DNA of 64,000 nucleotides from assembly GCF_963169125.1 (NCBI RefSeq), contig NC_084793.1:94321071-94385070 (forward strand), given 5' to 3'. The stretch is from Humulus lupulus. Its lineage: Eukaryota > Streptophyta > Magnoliopsida > Rosales > Cannabaceae. Positions 50,083 to 60,612 of the stretch are shown in pieces. A model generated the notes under the pieces. It was not told where the DNA came from and ran no database searches. It worked only from the letters and a program-made list of their open reading frames with translations. Positions within the stretch are counted from its first letter, which is position 1; each line of letters opens with the position of its first letter. Both the position numbers and the translations under genes were made by a program.

Positions 50083-51460
50083 ATTTTGTGCAAGTTGGAG
50101 TTAATTTTTCCTCCAGCCTTTTTTGACATAATGGTTCATTTAATTCTTCATTTATCGCAAGAAGCTATCCTCGAAGGACTAGTTTACATGAGGTAGATGT
50201 ATCCGTTTAAGCGATATATAAAAAAGTTGAAAATTTATGCAGAAATAAGGCGCGCCCTGAAGGTTCTATAACAGAGGGTTATGTTGCCGATGAAGCTTTG
50301 ACTTTTTATTTGCAATATCTTCAGGGCGTAGAGACTAAATTTAATCGTCCAGAAAGAAATGTGGATATTTTTATTCCTAAAAGAAAATTGTCAGTTTTTG
50401 AATCAAAATGTCGTCAAAGTAGCAAAAAGAAAATCATATCCCTTGACTATCTTCATCGAAAAGAAGCTGAGTGGTTTGTACTCAACAATTTCCCTGAAAT
50501 CCAACCATATATGGAGTAAGTAGCACAACACAAATATGAATTCATTAAATTTAATTCATATAAAACTATTATCTTACCTTAATCATTGTGCTATACAGTG
50601 AATGCCTTCGAGAAAATTCAAACATAAATCTTCAAAAAGATTTCCCTAGCTGGTTTAAATTGAAGATAAATTATCGAAACTATAGAATTCTTACGAAATT
50701 CGTATTGATTAATGCTCATCTCATTGTGTTTTTTTTGTGTCATACTCTATAGATGGGTCGTTTGCGACAAGTACAGTCAATTGAGTGTATTGATGAATTA
50801 TTTGCTTTAGCAAATGGGTCCAATCAGAATGCATACTCCTACACTACTTGCATTGTTAACAGTATAAAGTTTTTGGTACATAGTCATGACGAAAGACGTA
50901 CCACTCAAATTAGTGGAGTTTTTGTGCCAGGAACCGATGGTTTCACTTTCTATGGCCAACTTGAGGAGATTGTAGAGTTATTTTATTCCCATGGTTACTC
51001 AGTAGTATTATTTCGATGCAAATGGTTCAACACCGATGCAAGAAAGGGACAAAATGTGACTGAGAATAACATAACTAATATCATGATTAATTCTGAATGG
51101 TACAAGAATGAGCAGTTTATTCTCGCCACTCAAGCAAAACAAGTTTTCTACTTGGAAGATCCTTCAAGAAACAAAAATCGGAAGGTAGTAGAAGAAGTCA
51201 ATCATCGAAAGATTTGGGATTATCTAAGTATCGATGATGATAACGAGGTTGATGTCGTGCATGATAGTACTTCATCAAATTTTGTATTCACTGTGGAATT
51301 AGGAGAGTTGGAGATTATGCATTTGGATCGACCTGGTCACACCAGCATAATTGGGGAAACGCCTCGATCTGTTCTGGATGTGGATGATGATTTCATCAAT
51401 GACGGTGATGATGAAGAAATTAGTGTAGAATATTTAGAAAGTACAGATGATGATGTATGA
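50083..51460 (+). pseudogene. CACTA TNP2-type transposase, C-terminal part (DUF4218/DUF4216)
   Basis: Plus-strand remainder of the transposase. It begins ILCKLELIFPPAFFDIMVHL, continues with stops to KRKLSVFESKCRQSSKKKII and KEAEWFVLNNFPEIQPYME (50298-50519). Then an intron-like gap with TACAG leads to ECLRENSNINLQKDFPSWFK (about 50599-50680). After CTATAG comes the DUF4216 exon 50753-51460 with FYGQLEEIVELFY, VVLFRCKWFNTDARKG and NEQFILATQAKQVFYLEDPS, ending in an acidic tail. The final exon is intact, while upstream exons hold stops. Orientation is opposite to the N-terminal half at 46724-47735. Confidence 0.9.
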
Positions 51461-51660
51461 ATCGACATTGATGAGGAATAATATTTTCTTATGCATATTC
51501 TTATTGTATGTTTAATGTGTATGTTTTAATTTCAAGACTTTTCAATCAATATATGACTTTTCTCAATAGTTTCAAATGCACTACCGATATTATTTAAGTT
51601 ATGTAATTAACCTCCAACTATAACTAATTTTAAGTTAATAATTATTTAAACTACAAAGAT

Positions 51661-52625
51661 ATGCCTGCTGTTGTTGCTCGTTCTCATGGCGGTGATGGAG
51701 TGAACGATCCTCCTCCAGATCCTATGCGAGTTCCTACTTCCTGTGAGACAGGTAATATACTATAATTAGTCTATGTTTTATCAATAAATGACAAATTGTT
51801 ATTATTTTATTCAATTTAATTTTATTGTTTAATTAACATATGTAGTGGCTGCCGCAAAAAAAGAGGTCGGTTTCGATCCAAATGTTTGCAGCAGCTCGTC
51901 AACGACAATAAAGGTCTGTTGGCTCTATAATTTGATCTGAATGAGGGAATCTACAAAGCAGTTGGTGATTTTGGGACCTTGTTCAGGAGACTTATTGGTA
52001 ACCTTATTTGTCACCATGTCTCGTTATATTATGACTCGTAGCAAAGTGTTTCGGATGAGCACAAGATAGGATTGATGCAAAAGTTTGAGGTAAATTTATC
52101 AACTTATTCACATGTAATGTTTTTTATATATAATTTCAAAATTCTAACCATTTTTTTGAAGGAATTTTTCATTCTTCCCCGAGCTCTCCCTGAGTGGCGA
52201 CTGATAGAGATTGGGATTGAGCGAGAGTTTTTGGATCGCTACAAGGATAGAAAAGGTCGCAAGAAAAAAATACTTCGATGAACATGGAGGGTATGATGAT
52301 ATCGAGACAACCCGAAAGAATCTACTGGAGGACATGGACAACGAGAGTTGGCAGAAGTTGGTTGACCTTTTCACCACTCCATAGTTCATGGCATGCTCAA
52401 AGGAAAATGTTGTTAACAGAGCAAAACAGAAGTATCCAAGTCTCCATGGATCGAGCTCTTATGCTTCTGCTCGATTTAAGAAGGTAAATAAAAATATAAA
52501 GATAATTAGAAATATTTTAAGTTATCTTAATAATAATTTCAATATTTAACTGATATTTTGTTAAATTTTGTTTTCTAAAGATGAATATTCAGACTAAGGA
52601 ACTGCCTAACATTATCGATACGTTC
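51661..52625 (+). pseudogene. CACTA second gene, Transposase_24-type, interrupted by a Gypsy element
   Basis: Plus-strand gene next to the transposase, as in En/Spm elements that carry two genes. Exon 1 (51661-51751) starts MPAVVARSHGGDG and ends at a GT donor. Exon 2 (51846-52089) reads KCLQQLVNDNKGLLAL, stop, FDLNEGIYKAVGDFGT and ICHHVSLYYDS. Exon 3 (from 52162) reads FFILPRALPEW and, after a one-base shift, YFDEHGGYDDIETTRKNL, then WQKLVDLFTTP and KQKYPSLHGSSSYASARFKK. A further exon starts MNIQTKELPNIIDTF and is cut at 52625 by the Gypsy 5' LTR. Blocks match the plant Ptta/En/Spm (Transposase_24) family. Stops show decay before or after that insertion. Confidence 0.85.
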
Positions 52626-53353
52626 TGTACGCCCTGATATTCAGCCTGGATCTTTTTTGCAGCTCGAATATAGTTGGCCAGCTAAGAACAGTACTAAAGG
52701 ACCCACAAGTTGATATTTCCTCTGCGAAGGCAGTGGAACTCCCTAGGTAATAAACACGAGTTGAGGATAACGAAGCATTAAGACACGAGTCGGCGTTATG
52801 TTCGGGTCGTGGTACTCTGACAACCTGCCATGTCCAGGAGTCTTTATAAACCTAGACACGTTATTTCGGAACGTGCGTGGTCAGACATTACATGTCCGTT
52901 ATCCCTGAATTCTTGGACACGTAACATAAACTTACATGATCAAACATCACATGTTCGATTTTGCCAAATGACCCATGATCAATTTTACCTAATGATTAGA
53001 CCATACCTTAATATATATTGTAATGTTCATCATTTGTGCAAGACAGGTCATATATAGGATGGGTATCCACGTGATAACCCTGCCCCTATCCTGGGATGAT
53101 TCTTCTATAAATACCAAGACCTTGGATAGAAAAGGGTTTGGGCTTTCTCTGTGTAACGCAAACACTCTGTCAAAGTATAGAGAGATAAACAGTAATAATA
53201 TCGACTCGTGGACTAGGGGGATTTTAGCCTCCGAACCACGTAAGAAAGGAACGATTGATCTTACTATATCATTCTAAGCATCCTTAAGAGTTATTATTCT
53301 TATTACGGTTTACCCTTAAGCACTAGTTTATTCTAGCTAATTACGTAATACAC
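52626..53353 (+). repeat. 5' LTR of the Tat-type Gypsy (right border approximate)
   Basis: Starts TGTACGCCCTGATATTC exactly where CACTA gene similarity ends. A TATA box TATAAATA lies at 53106-53113. The right border is placed before CTGTTGGCGACAAACC, which resembles the GTTGGCGCC-type primer region of Tat elements, followed by TTTGGTGCTTTCATTGAGAG. Without the 3' LTR the border is uncertain by some tens of bases. Confidence 0.65.
53106..53113 (+). promoter_or_regulatory. TATA box of the Gypsy 5' LTR
   Basis: TATAAATA preceded by CTTC and followed by a leader rich in CTTTCTCTGTG, a good plant core promoter layout. Confidence 0.7.
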
Positions 53354-53565
53354 TGTTGGCGACAAACCGCGTCAACAGTTTGGTGCTTTCATTGAGAGCT
53401 GCAAATTAGTGCCATTGAAAAAGGTTCAGAACAAAGTTCATCATGGTGGTCACTCGTTCAAGGCACAGTAACGAAATAGATTAGCATGGTGGGCAGGAGG
53501 CTCACCATACCGTTGTTTTCGATGAGCAAAACCCAGAGGTTCAGCAGCGGTCGGGAGAGCAACCA

Positions 53566-55060
53566 ATGGGCCACGAAGACACCGGAAGTTCAGTACCTCT
53601 ACCGCTGAATCCGAACCCAGATTACTTGACTACGGTGGAGTTGGAGAGCATGCAGTTGAGGTGCCATCTAGCCAAAGCAAACAAGCAAATCGAGGAAGTC
53701 TTGGCTCGGCTACCCCCTCTTGCAATCAACATTAACGTTGGAAAGAGGCAAGGCAGGACTCGTAAGTCCCGCTGGGATAGTCAACCTAAGCCCAGTCGAT
53801 CGGTTAGAACCTCAACTCCAAGTTCTACGCCTATTTCGCACAATCACCAAGAAACCCCGTTTGGGGGATTTCCCAGAGATCATCATCGAGTCAGCTGGTC
53901 TGTCAGAACCTCAACTCCGAGTTTGGCACCACTGTCAAATGCCCATGGAAACCCACACAGACGGTCAAGGACGAACTTGCAAAGACGGCATGTCTCAACC
54001 GACTTCCCAGTACCGCGATCAGATCGCCAGACGCGGGGAATCAGGAATGGTGGAGCAGAGCGACCCCGGGCTAACTTGGTCCGACCTGATGGGACGAGAA
54101 TCACCTCACCAATCAGACACCCTCCGTTGCCAATAAGGCATCCGTCCCCACCTCATTCTCAGGGGAGGAGCTTGAGCTTTTTTCCCCCAACATCGCAGCA
54201 ACACCATACATGCCGGGTTTCAAGATGCCCCATTTATCAAAATTTGACGGAGATGGAGATCCGTCCGACCACTTGGGGATGTTCAATACCCTAATGATGG
54301 CCCATAACATCAGACCCGAGTTAAGGTGCTTAGTATTCCCTTTGACTTTGGTTGAACCGGCTAGGCAATGGTTCAAGCAATACAAAAAGCATTCTATCAG
54401 CTCGTGGAAGAGCTTCTCTGCTGACTTCAAAAGGGCATTCCGGGCTTCCCAAGCAGCTCGGATAAAGGCAGACTCCCTTGCAAATGTAAAGCAGCAGCCC
54501 AGAGAGCCTCTGAAAGCTTACTTGAGTAGGTTCGCCAACATCGTTGCGTGACCTAGAGACGTAGATGAAAGCTTTAGGCTTATGGCGATGAGAACATGAA
54601 TCCTTGTTGGAGGCGACCTGTGGAAAGAGATCCAGAGAAAGGGCGTCAACACAGTGGATGAGTTCCTCAACAAGGCTCAAAGGTGGATCAACCTAGAAGA
54701 GGCACGAGTTTCAGTTGCAAGAACCAACTAGGTCCCTACCCAGCCTATTGGAGAGGTAACAGACATTGCAGCTACGGCTCAAACTGTTACCCAGAATAAC
54801 CAAGGGGGAGGAAGAAAGAGGAAGGGAAGTGGAGAGGGCGGCCAGAATGGTTCAAAGAAAAATAAGCCTGTGGAGAAGTTCAAACCAATCTATGCAACTT
54901 ACGCCGACCTCACGGATACCAGAGAGCGCATCTTCTTACCAAATTCTGCCCGCCTTCCGTGGAAGAAGCCGGAGCCTCTAAAAAATCAAAGGGCAAAGAT
55001 GGACCCTTCAACAATGACATTGGTCACAACACCGATGACTCCAGGCATTTGAAGGATAAG
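53566..55060 (+). pseudogene. Gypsy gag
   Basis: Starts MGHEDTGSSVPLPLNPNPDY, followed by a coiled segment (LESMQLRCHLAKANKQIEEV) and a long arginine/serine/proline-rich linker. A frameshift near 54210 leads to the retrotransposon gag core: FDGDGDPSDHLGMFNTLMMA, FPLTLVEPARQWFKQY and WKSFSADFKRAFRAS. Further stops at about 54549 and 54729 precede the basic tail. Gag would form the particle. The frame changes make this copy non-functional. Confidence 0.87.
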
Positions 55061-56016
55061 ATCGAGACGCTCATCAGGTCCGGGTCCTTGGCTCAATATG
55101 CCCGGAATGGAATCACTCCTAATCAACTCACTGGGAAAAACATTCAATCAGCTCTGGAAGCCCCCGCAAATCAGACCAGAGCCCAGGTGAATCAGGACAC
55201 CCCTCCTCCGATAATAGGAGGAGAGATAACCACCATCTTTGGAGGCCCTCATCTGGCAGGCACGAGAAAAAATGCCCAGAAGAGGTATGTCAATGAGCTG
55301 AGGTCTCACAATGGAGTTGAGTTCGTCCCAGAGCAACGTTTGTCTAAACAACAATGATTGGAGAAATAACCAATCAACTTTACTGAAGAAGACGCTAGTC
55401 ATGTCCAGTTCCTGCAAAATGACCCTCTGGTCATAACCGTCCAGCTCGCCAATTGGAGAGTTAGGTGGACACTGGTTGATAACGGGAGTTCAGTGAACCT
55501 GCTATTCAGGCCCACACTAGAGAAAATGGACTGTCTGTGACTGAGCTGAAGGAAACCTCCATGATGTTGTATGGATTTTCCGGCAAAGGTTCGGCATCTA
55601 TCGGAACGATCGAGTTGGTGATAACCTTGGGTGAGGGACCACGAACTGTTTCCAAGCTGCTCGAGTCTGTGGTCGTCGATTGTCCGACCGCCTACAATGC
55701 AATCTTGGGTAGGCCCACGCTGATGGCATTCGAAGCCATAATTTATGTCTGCCACCTCGTGATCAAATTCCCTTCATCCACAGGAATATGTATTGTCCAA
55801 GGCGATCAACTCGCTGCCAGGGAATGCTATAACATTTCTATGAAGGAAAAATCACAACTCGAGCAGCAAACGATGGTAGTGCAGGATGGAGGCGAGGAAT
55901 CCCAGGAAGTCAGAGCTGATCCTGGGATGGACGAACCTCAGCAAGTCGGTGGTGGGGGTACCACCTCGAGCGATGATATTGATCCCCAAATAGGCGAAGA
56001 TAGGTCCGAGCTCTAG
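55061..56016 (+). pseudogene. Gypsy protease region
   Basis: Includes the region with GGEITTIFGGPHLAGTRKN, then the retropepsin active-site block [11 protein letters not shown] at about 55476, where the family has D(T/S/N)GSS, and the flap and second-strand block around DCPTAYNAILGRPTLMAF at about 55680-55730. Stops separate the pieces (for example after LSKQQ at 55355 and near 55538). The protease would cut the polyprotein. Confidence 0.8.
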
Positions 56017-56954
56017 GCTATTGAAGAACTCGAAGAAGTAAACATCGATCCCAATGATGCTTCGAGGGTGGTTAAGCTCGGGAAAAATCTTGACGCCAAA
56101 AGAAGGGCGGAGCTAGTAGAGTTTTACAAAAAAATCTAGATGTTTTTGCTTGGTCCCATGAAGACATGGTAGGGGTCAGTCCGAATGTCATCATGCATAC
56201 GCTTAACTTGGACAAAAGCATGCCTGCGAAATCCCAGAAACAGAGGCGTCTGGGTACAACCCGTGCTGAGGCCCTGAAAGAGGAGGTAGCTAGGCTTTTA
56301 AAATGTGGTTTTATTCGTGAGGCAAAGTACCCGATCTGGGTCGCCAATCGTGTTCTGGTCCCAAAGCCAAATGGAAAATGGCAGACCTGCATCGATTTCT
56401 TAGATTTGAGCAAAGCCTGTCCCAAGGATTGCTTCCTCTTGCCAAGGATTGACCAATTGGTGGTTTCCACCGCGGGGCACGAGCTCATGTCCTTCATGGA
56501 TGCATACTCTGGATATAACCAGATCGCTATGAATTCCGCAGACCAGGAGCATACCAGCTTTATGACTCCGACCAACGTTTACTGCTATAAGGTCATGCCC
56601 TTCGGGCTAAAGAACGTTGGGGCGACCTACCAGAGATTGGTCAACAGAATGTTCGCTGATCAGATCAGAAAAAACATGGAAGTGTATGTTGATGACATGC
56701 TGGTCAAGTCAAAAGCTGCCGGCAACCATGTTTCCGACCTGAAGGAATGTTTTGAGAACCTGAGGAAGTATAATATGAGGTTAAACCCCCAAAAGTGTAC
56801 TTTCGGAGTGGCGTCAGGAAAATTTCTGGGATTCATAGTCAACACCAGGGGGATAGAGGCGAACCTCAGCAAAATCAAATCGCTGCTAGAAATGCCTTCG
56901 CCCAAGTCGCATAAAAGGTGTCCAGAGTCTGACAGGAAGAGTGGCAGCCCTTAA
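56017..56954 (+). pseudogene. Gypsy reverse transcriptase
   Basis: From about 56166 the frame carries all main RT blocks: LLKCGFIREAKYPIWVANRV, VLVPKPNGKWQTCIDFLDL, SFMDAYSGYNQI, YKVMPFGLKNVGATYQRLVN, VYVDDMLVKS and LGFIVNTRGIEAN. The catalytic YVDD is intact. The frame is lost at about 56900, where the text moves to another frame (...RVAALNRFISKS). A substitution is visible at CIDFLDL where the family has CVDFTDL. Confidence 0.9.
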
Positions 56955-57880
56955 TCGGTTTATTTCTAAGTCCACCGACAAGTGTTTGCCATTCTACAAC
57001 TTGCTATGGGGTAACAAAAAGTTTGAATGGACTGATGAGTGCAAGCAGGCTTTCCTCGATCTAAAGACACATTTGGCCGAGCCACCAGTGTTGTCTAAGC
57101 CAACGGCAGGGGAGCCCATTTTCCTTTATTTAGCGGTGACGGAAAGTGCGGCCAGCGCAGTGCTGGTCCGGGAGGAGGACCGAGTTCAAAAGCCAGTGAA
57201 TTATATAAGCAAAAGATTGCTCGGAGCTGAATCACAGTATCCCTTGATGGAAAAAATGGCATTCTGCCTCATTACGGCCTCCAGGAAGCTTAGGCCACAT
57301 TTCCAATCCCATTCAATCCATGTCATGACCGATCAACCTATAAGGCAGGTACTGCAGAAACTTGAGGCATCGGGACGACTATTGAAATGGGCAGTTGAGC
57401 TCAGCCAGTTTGAAATGTTATACGTACCCCGAACTACGATCAAAAGCCAAGCCCTGGCTGATTTCGTGGCTGAATGCACTGGATTCCAGGAGGAGCCCTT
57501 GAGAGAACCAGTGCGGGAGTTGTGGAGAATCTTCATGGACAACTCATCTAACGAGAACGGGTCTAGAGCTGGGATCATTTTGATATCCCCAGAAGGGCAT
57601 CGTTTCCACTCTGCGCTGCGGTTCGGATTCGTAGCGCCCAACAACGAAGCTGAGTACGAGGCCTTATTGGCCGGGCTCAGAGTGGCGAAGGAATTGAAGG
57701 CCAGGGTCGTCCAATGCTACAACAATTCCCAGTTCGTGGTAAACCAAGTTTCTGGGGAATATCAGGCACGAGGGACTAAGATGGCGACTTACCTGGCAAG
57801 GTAAAGAAGGAGCTATTCGAGTTTGAATATGGCCTAGTCGAGCAGATCCCTCGCAAGCAGAACGCCAATGCTGACGCTTT
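56941..57880 (+). pseudogene. Gypsy RNase H followed by archaeal-type RNase H (aRNH)
   Basis: The normal RNase H runs from WTDECKQAFLDLKTHL through LYLAVTESAASAVLVREE to PLMEKMAFCLITASRKLRPH and ADFVAECT. A second RNase H starts at about 57525: IFMDNSSNENGSRAGIILIS with NNEAEYEALLAGLRVAKELK and QFVVNQVSGEYQARGTKM, ending KQNANADALARLA after a one-base shift near 57800. The catalytic D-E-D-D pattern is partly kept: the first position reads MDNS, the Glu in NEAEYEAL is present, and the site usually reading SDSQLV is YNNSQFV, so that Asp is lost. Dual RNase H is a Tat-lineage trait. Confidence 0.87.
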
Positions 57881-59238
57881 GGCTAGACTCGCTACCTCCA
57901 AAGAAGCCGAGACTCTGAGCATAGTACCAGTGGAATTCTTGGATAATTTGAGCGTGGCAGAAAGCGTGATGGAGATCGATATGATCGATATCAGGCCGAC
58001 CTGGATGGCTCCCATAATAGAGTATCTTATGACAGGAAAATTGCATGATGAGCGGAAAGACGCGAGGAGAATACTCTATCAAGCTCCAAGGTATACAATC
58101 ATAGACGGAACGCTGTACCGACGTGGCCATTCCTTGCCCCTTCTGCCGTGTGTTCTGCCAAAAGAAGCCAAAACTATTTTGCAGGAGGTGCATGAAGGCT
58201 TCTGTGGGGATCACGCTGGGGGGCGAAACCTGGCCTTAAAAGTATTAAGATAGGGGTACTTTTGGCCCACGTTATCAAAGGACTCCATATACTATGTCCA
58301 AAAGTGTGACAAGTGCCAATGATTTGCCACAGTCGCCTGAGCTCCACCGGTTGAGCTGAAAATGATTTCATCCCCATGGCCGTTTGCGGTGTGGGGAATT
58401 GATTTAATTGGAGCCCTGCCAATGGGGAAAGGAGGAGTTCGCTATGCCGTGGTGGCCATTGATTATTTCACGAAGTGGGTGGAAGCAGAGCCCCTAGCAA
58501 AAATCACCTCAAAAAAAGTCCTCGACTTCGTGGTCAAGAATATTGTTTGCCGGTTCGAACTGCCAAGAAAGATTGTATCAGATAATGGAACCTAGTTCGA
58601 TAGCAATCTCTTCACCAAATTTTGTGAAAGACATGACATAATTAAAAGCTTCTCCTCGGTGGCCTACCCGCAGGCCAATGGGCAGGTCGAGGTCATAAAT
58701 AAAACTCTCAAAGCAAGCCTTAAGAAGAGGTTAGATGAGGCCAAGGGAGTCTGGCCCGAGCAGCTCCCGCAGGTGTTGTGGGCGTATCAGACCTCTCACT
58801 GAAATTCTACGGGGCACACCCCATTCTCCCTGACTTTTGGGAGTGAGGCCGTCTTTCCCGTCGAAACAAAGATAACCACGCATAGGCTCCAGACCTTCAG
58901 CCAGGAGCAAAATGACGAATTGCTCAGTGCCTCCCTCGACTTGATTGATGAAAAATGAGAAGATTCGCAACTACGGCTCGCGCATTATCAGAAAAAAATC
59001 ACTCGTTATTTTAATTCAAAGGTCAAGAAGCTTATCTTTGGTTTAGGCGACCTGATACTCCGAAGGGTATTTTTAGCAAGCAAGGACCCCAAAGATGGTG
59101 CCTTGGGTCCGAGCTAGGAAGGGTCCTATCAAATAGTGGAAGTCATACAAGAGGGAACCTTCAAATTGGCTCGACTTAATGGAGAAACAGTTCCACAGAC
59201 CTGGAACGCTATGCATCTAAAAAAGTACTACCAATGAT
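57800..59238 (+). pseudogene. Gypsy integrase
   Basis: The zinc-binding region (HEGFCGDHAGG ... CDKCQ) is followed by the catalytic core: first Asp in WGIDLIGALP, second in VSDNGT, Glu in PQANGQVEVINKTLK. Then come LWAYQTSH and GHTPFSLTFGSEAVFPVE, a C-terminal part LILRRVFLASKDPKDGALGPS, and the end NAMHLKKYYQ with a stop at about 59236-59238. In-frame stops at about 58252, 58320, 58594, 58800, 58957 and 59116 break the protein, although the DDE residues remain readable. Confidence 0.88.
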
Positions 59239-59414
59239 CGCACCATCTGTCTATGTAAGGCTCAATTATAAAATCCATTTAATTTAAGAAATAAAAATTA
59301 TGGTATATTTCTTGTATTTTTGTATGGTTTCATCTGCGTGTTAGTTCGGATGGTAGTGTTGGTCCAAAGTAACCCAGAAAGTTCACTTCCTGATTACTTG
59401 GGGGCATATAACCC
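59239..59414. other. Spacer between pol and tandem array
   Basis: No gene seen. It is AT-rich and includes TTACTTGGGGGCATATAACC just before the array. Confidence 0.4.
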
Positions 59415-60350
59415 GAGAACCAGGTTTCAAAACTTAGAAGTTGGTAAAATTGATTAACCAGTGTTTTTTCTAAAAAACGCGAGGTGCCAATAAAACTAAC
59501 ACGAACTAAGTTTCAATTAAATATCCTGGATACGACCAGGTTCCGAAACTTAGAAGTTGGTAAAATTGATTAACTAGTGTTTTTTCTAAAAAATGCGAGG
59601 TGTCAATAAAACTAACACGAACTAAGTTTTAATTAAATATCTTGGATACGACCAGGTTCCGAAACTTAGAAGTTGGTAAAATTGATTAACCAGTGTTTTT
59701 TCTAAAAAACTCGAGATGTCAATAAAATTAACATGAACTAAGTTTCAATTAAATATCCTGGATACGACCAGGTCCTGAAACTTAGAATTTGGTAAAATTG
59801 ATTAACCAGTGTTTTTTCTAAAAAACGCGAAGTGTCAATAAAACTAACACAAACTAAGTTTCAATTAAATATCCTGGATATGACCAGGTTCCGAAACTTA
59901 GAAGTTGGTAAAATTGATTAACCAGTGTTTTTTCTAAAAAACGCTAGGTGTCAATAAAACTAACACGAACTAAGTTTCAATTAAATATCCTGGATACGAC
60001 CAGGTTCCAAAACTTAGAAGTTGGTAAAATTAATTAACCAGTGTTTTTTCTAAAAAAAAGAGAGGTGTCAATAAAACTAACACGAACTAAGTTTTAATTA
60101 AATATCCTGGATACGACCAGGTTCCGAAACTTAGAAGTTGGTAAAATTGATTAACCAGTGTTTTTTTCTAAAAAATGCGAGGTGTCAGTAAAACTAACAC
60201 AAACTAAGTTTTACTTAAATATCCTGGATATGACCAGGTTCCGAAACTTAGAAGTTGGTAAAATTGATTAACCAGTGTTTTTTCTAAAAAAAACACGAGG
60301 TGTCGATAAAACTAACGCGAACTAAGTTTTTAATTAAAAATCCCAGATAC
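59415..60350. repeat. Eight-unit tandem array, 116-117 bp period
   Basis: The landmark AACTTAGAAGTTGGTAAAAT starts at 59431, 59547, 59663, 59779, 59895, 60011, 60128 and 60245, so the period is exactly 116 bp for the first five steps and 117 for the last two. Units also share CCTGGATACGACCAGGTTCC, AACCAGTGTTTTTTCTAAAA and AACTAACACGAACTAAGTTT, with few substitutions. Located in the Gypsy 3' region between integrase and the antisense gene. Confidence 0.97.
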
Positions 60351-60612
60351 AACCGGGCCTAAGGCCTGATACTTGACAGGTAGGATATAAATCATCATTT
60401 TTGGTTACGACCAAAATTAAAGTATCTAACTCAACCTAAGAGTCATTTCCTACGGTTTTAAATGCGTAAGTCATGAAACATAAGAAAAATAAGGGAATAG
60501 GTAAAAGGTAGATGCTGGAATTATAAATAAATTGTTTCGAGGAAAATAACCTCGTAGTGAGCCAAAAGTGACAAATGTTTACAAAAAAAAATAAAACGAA
60601 GGAAAGAGAAAA

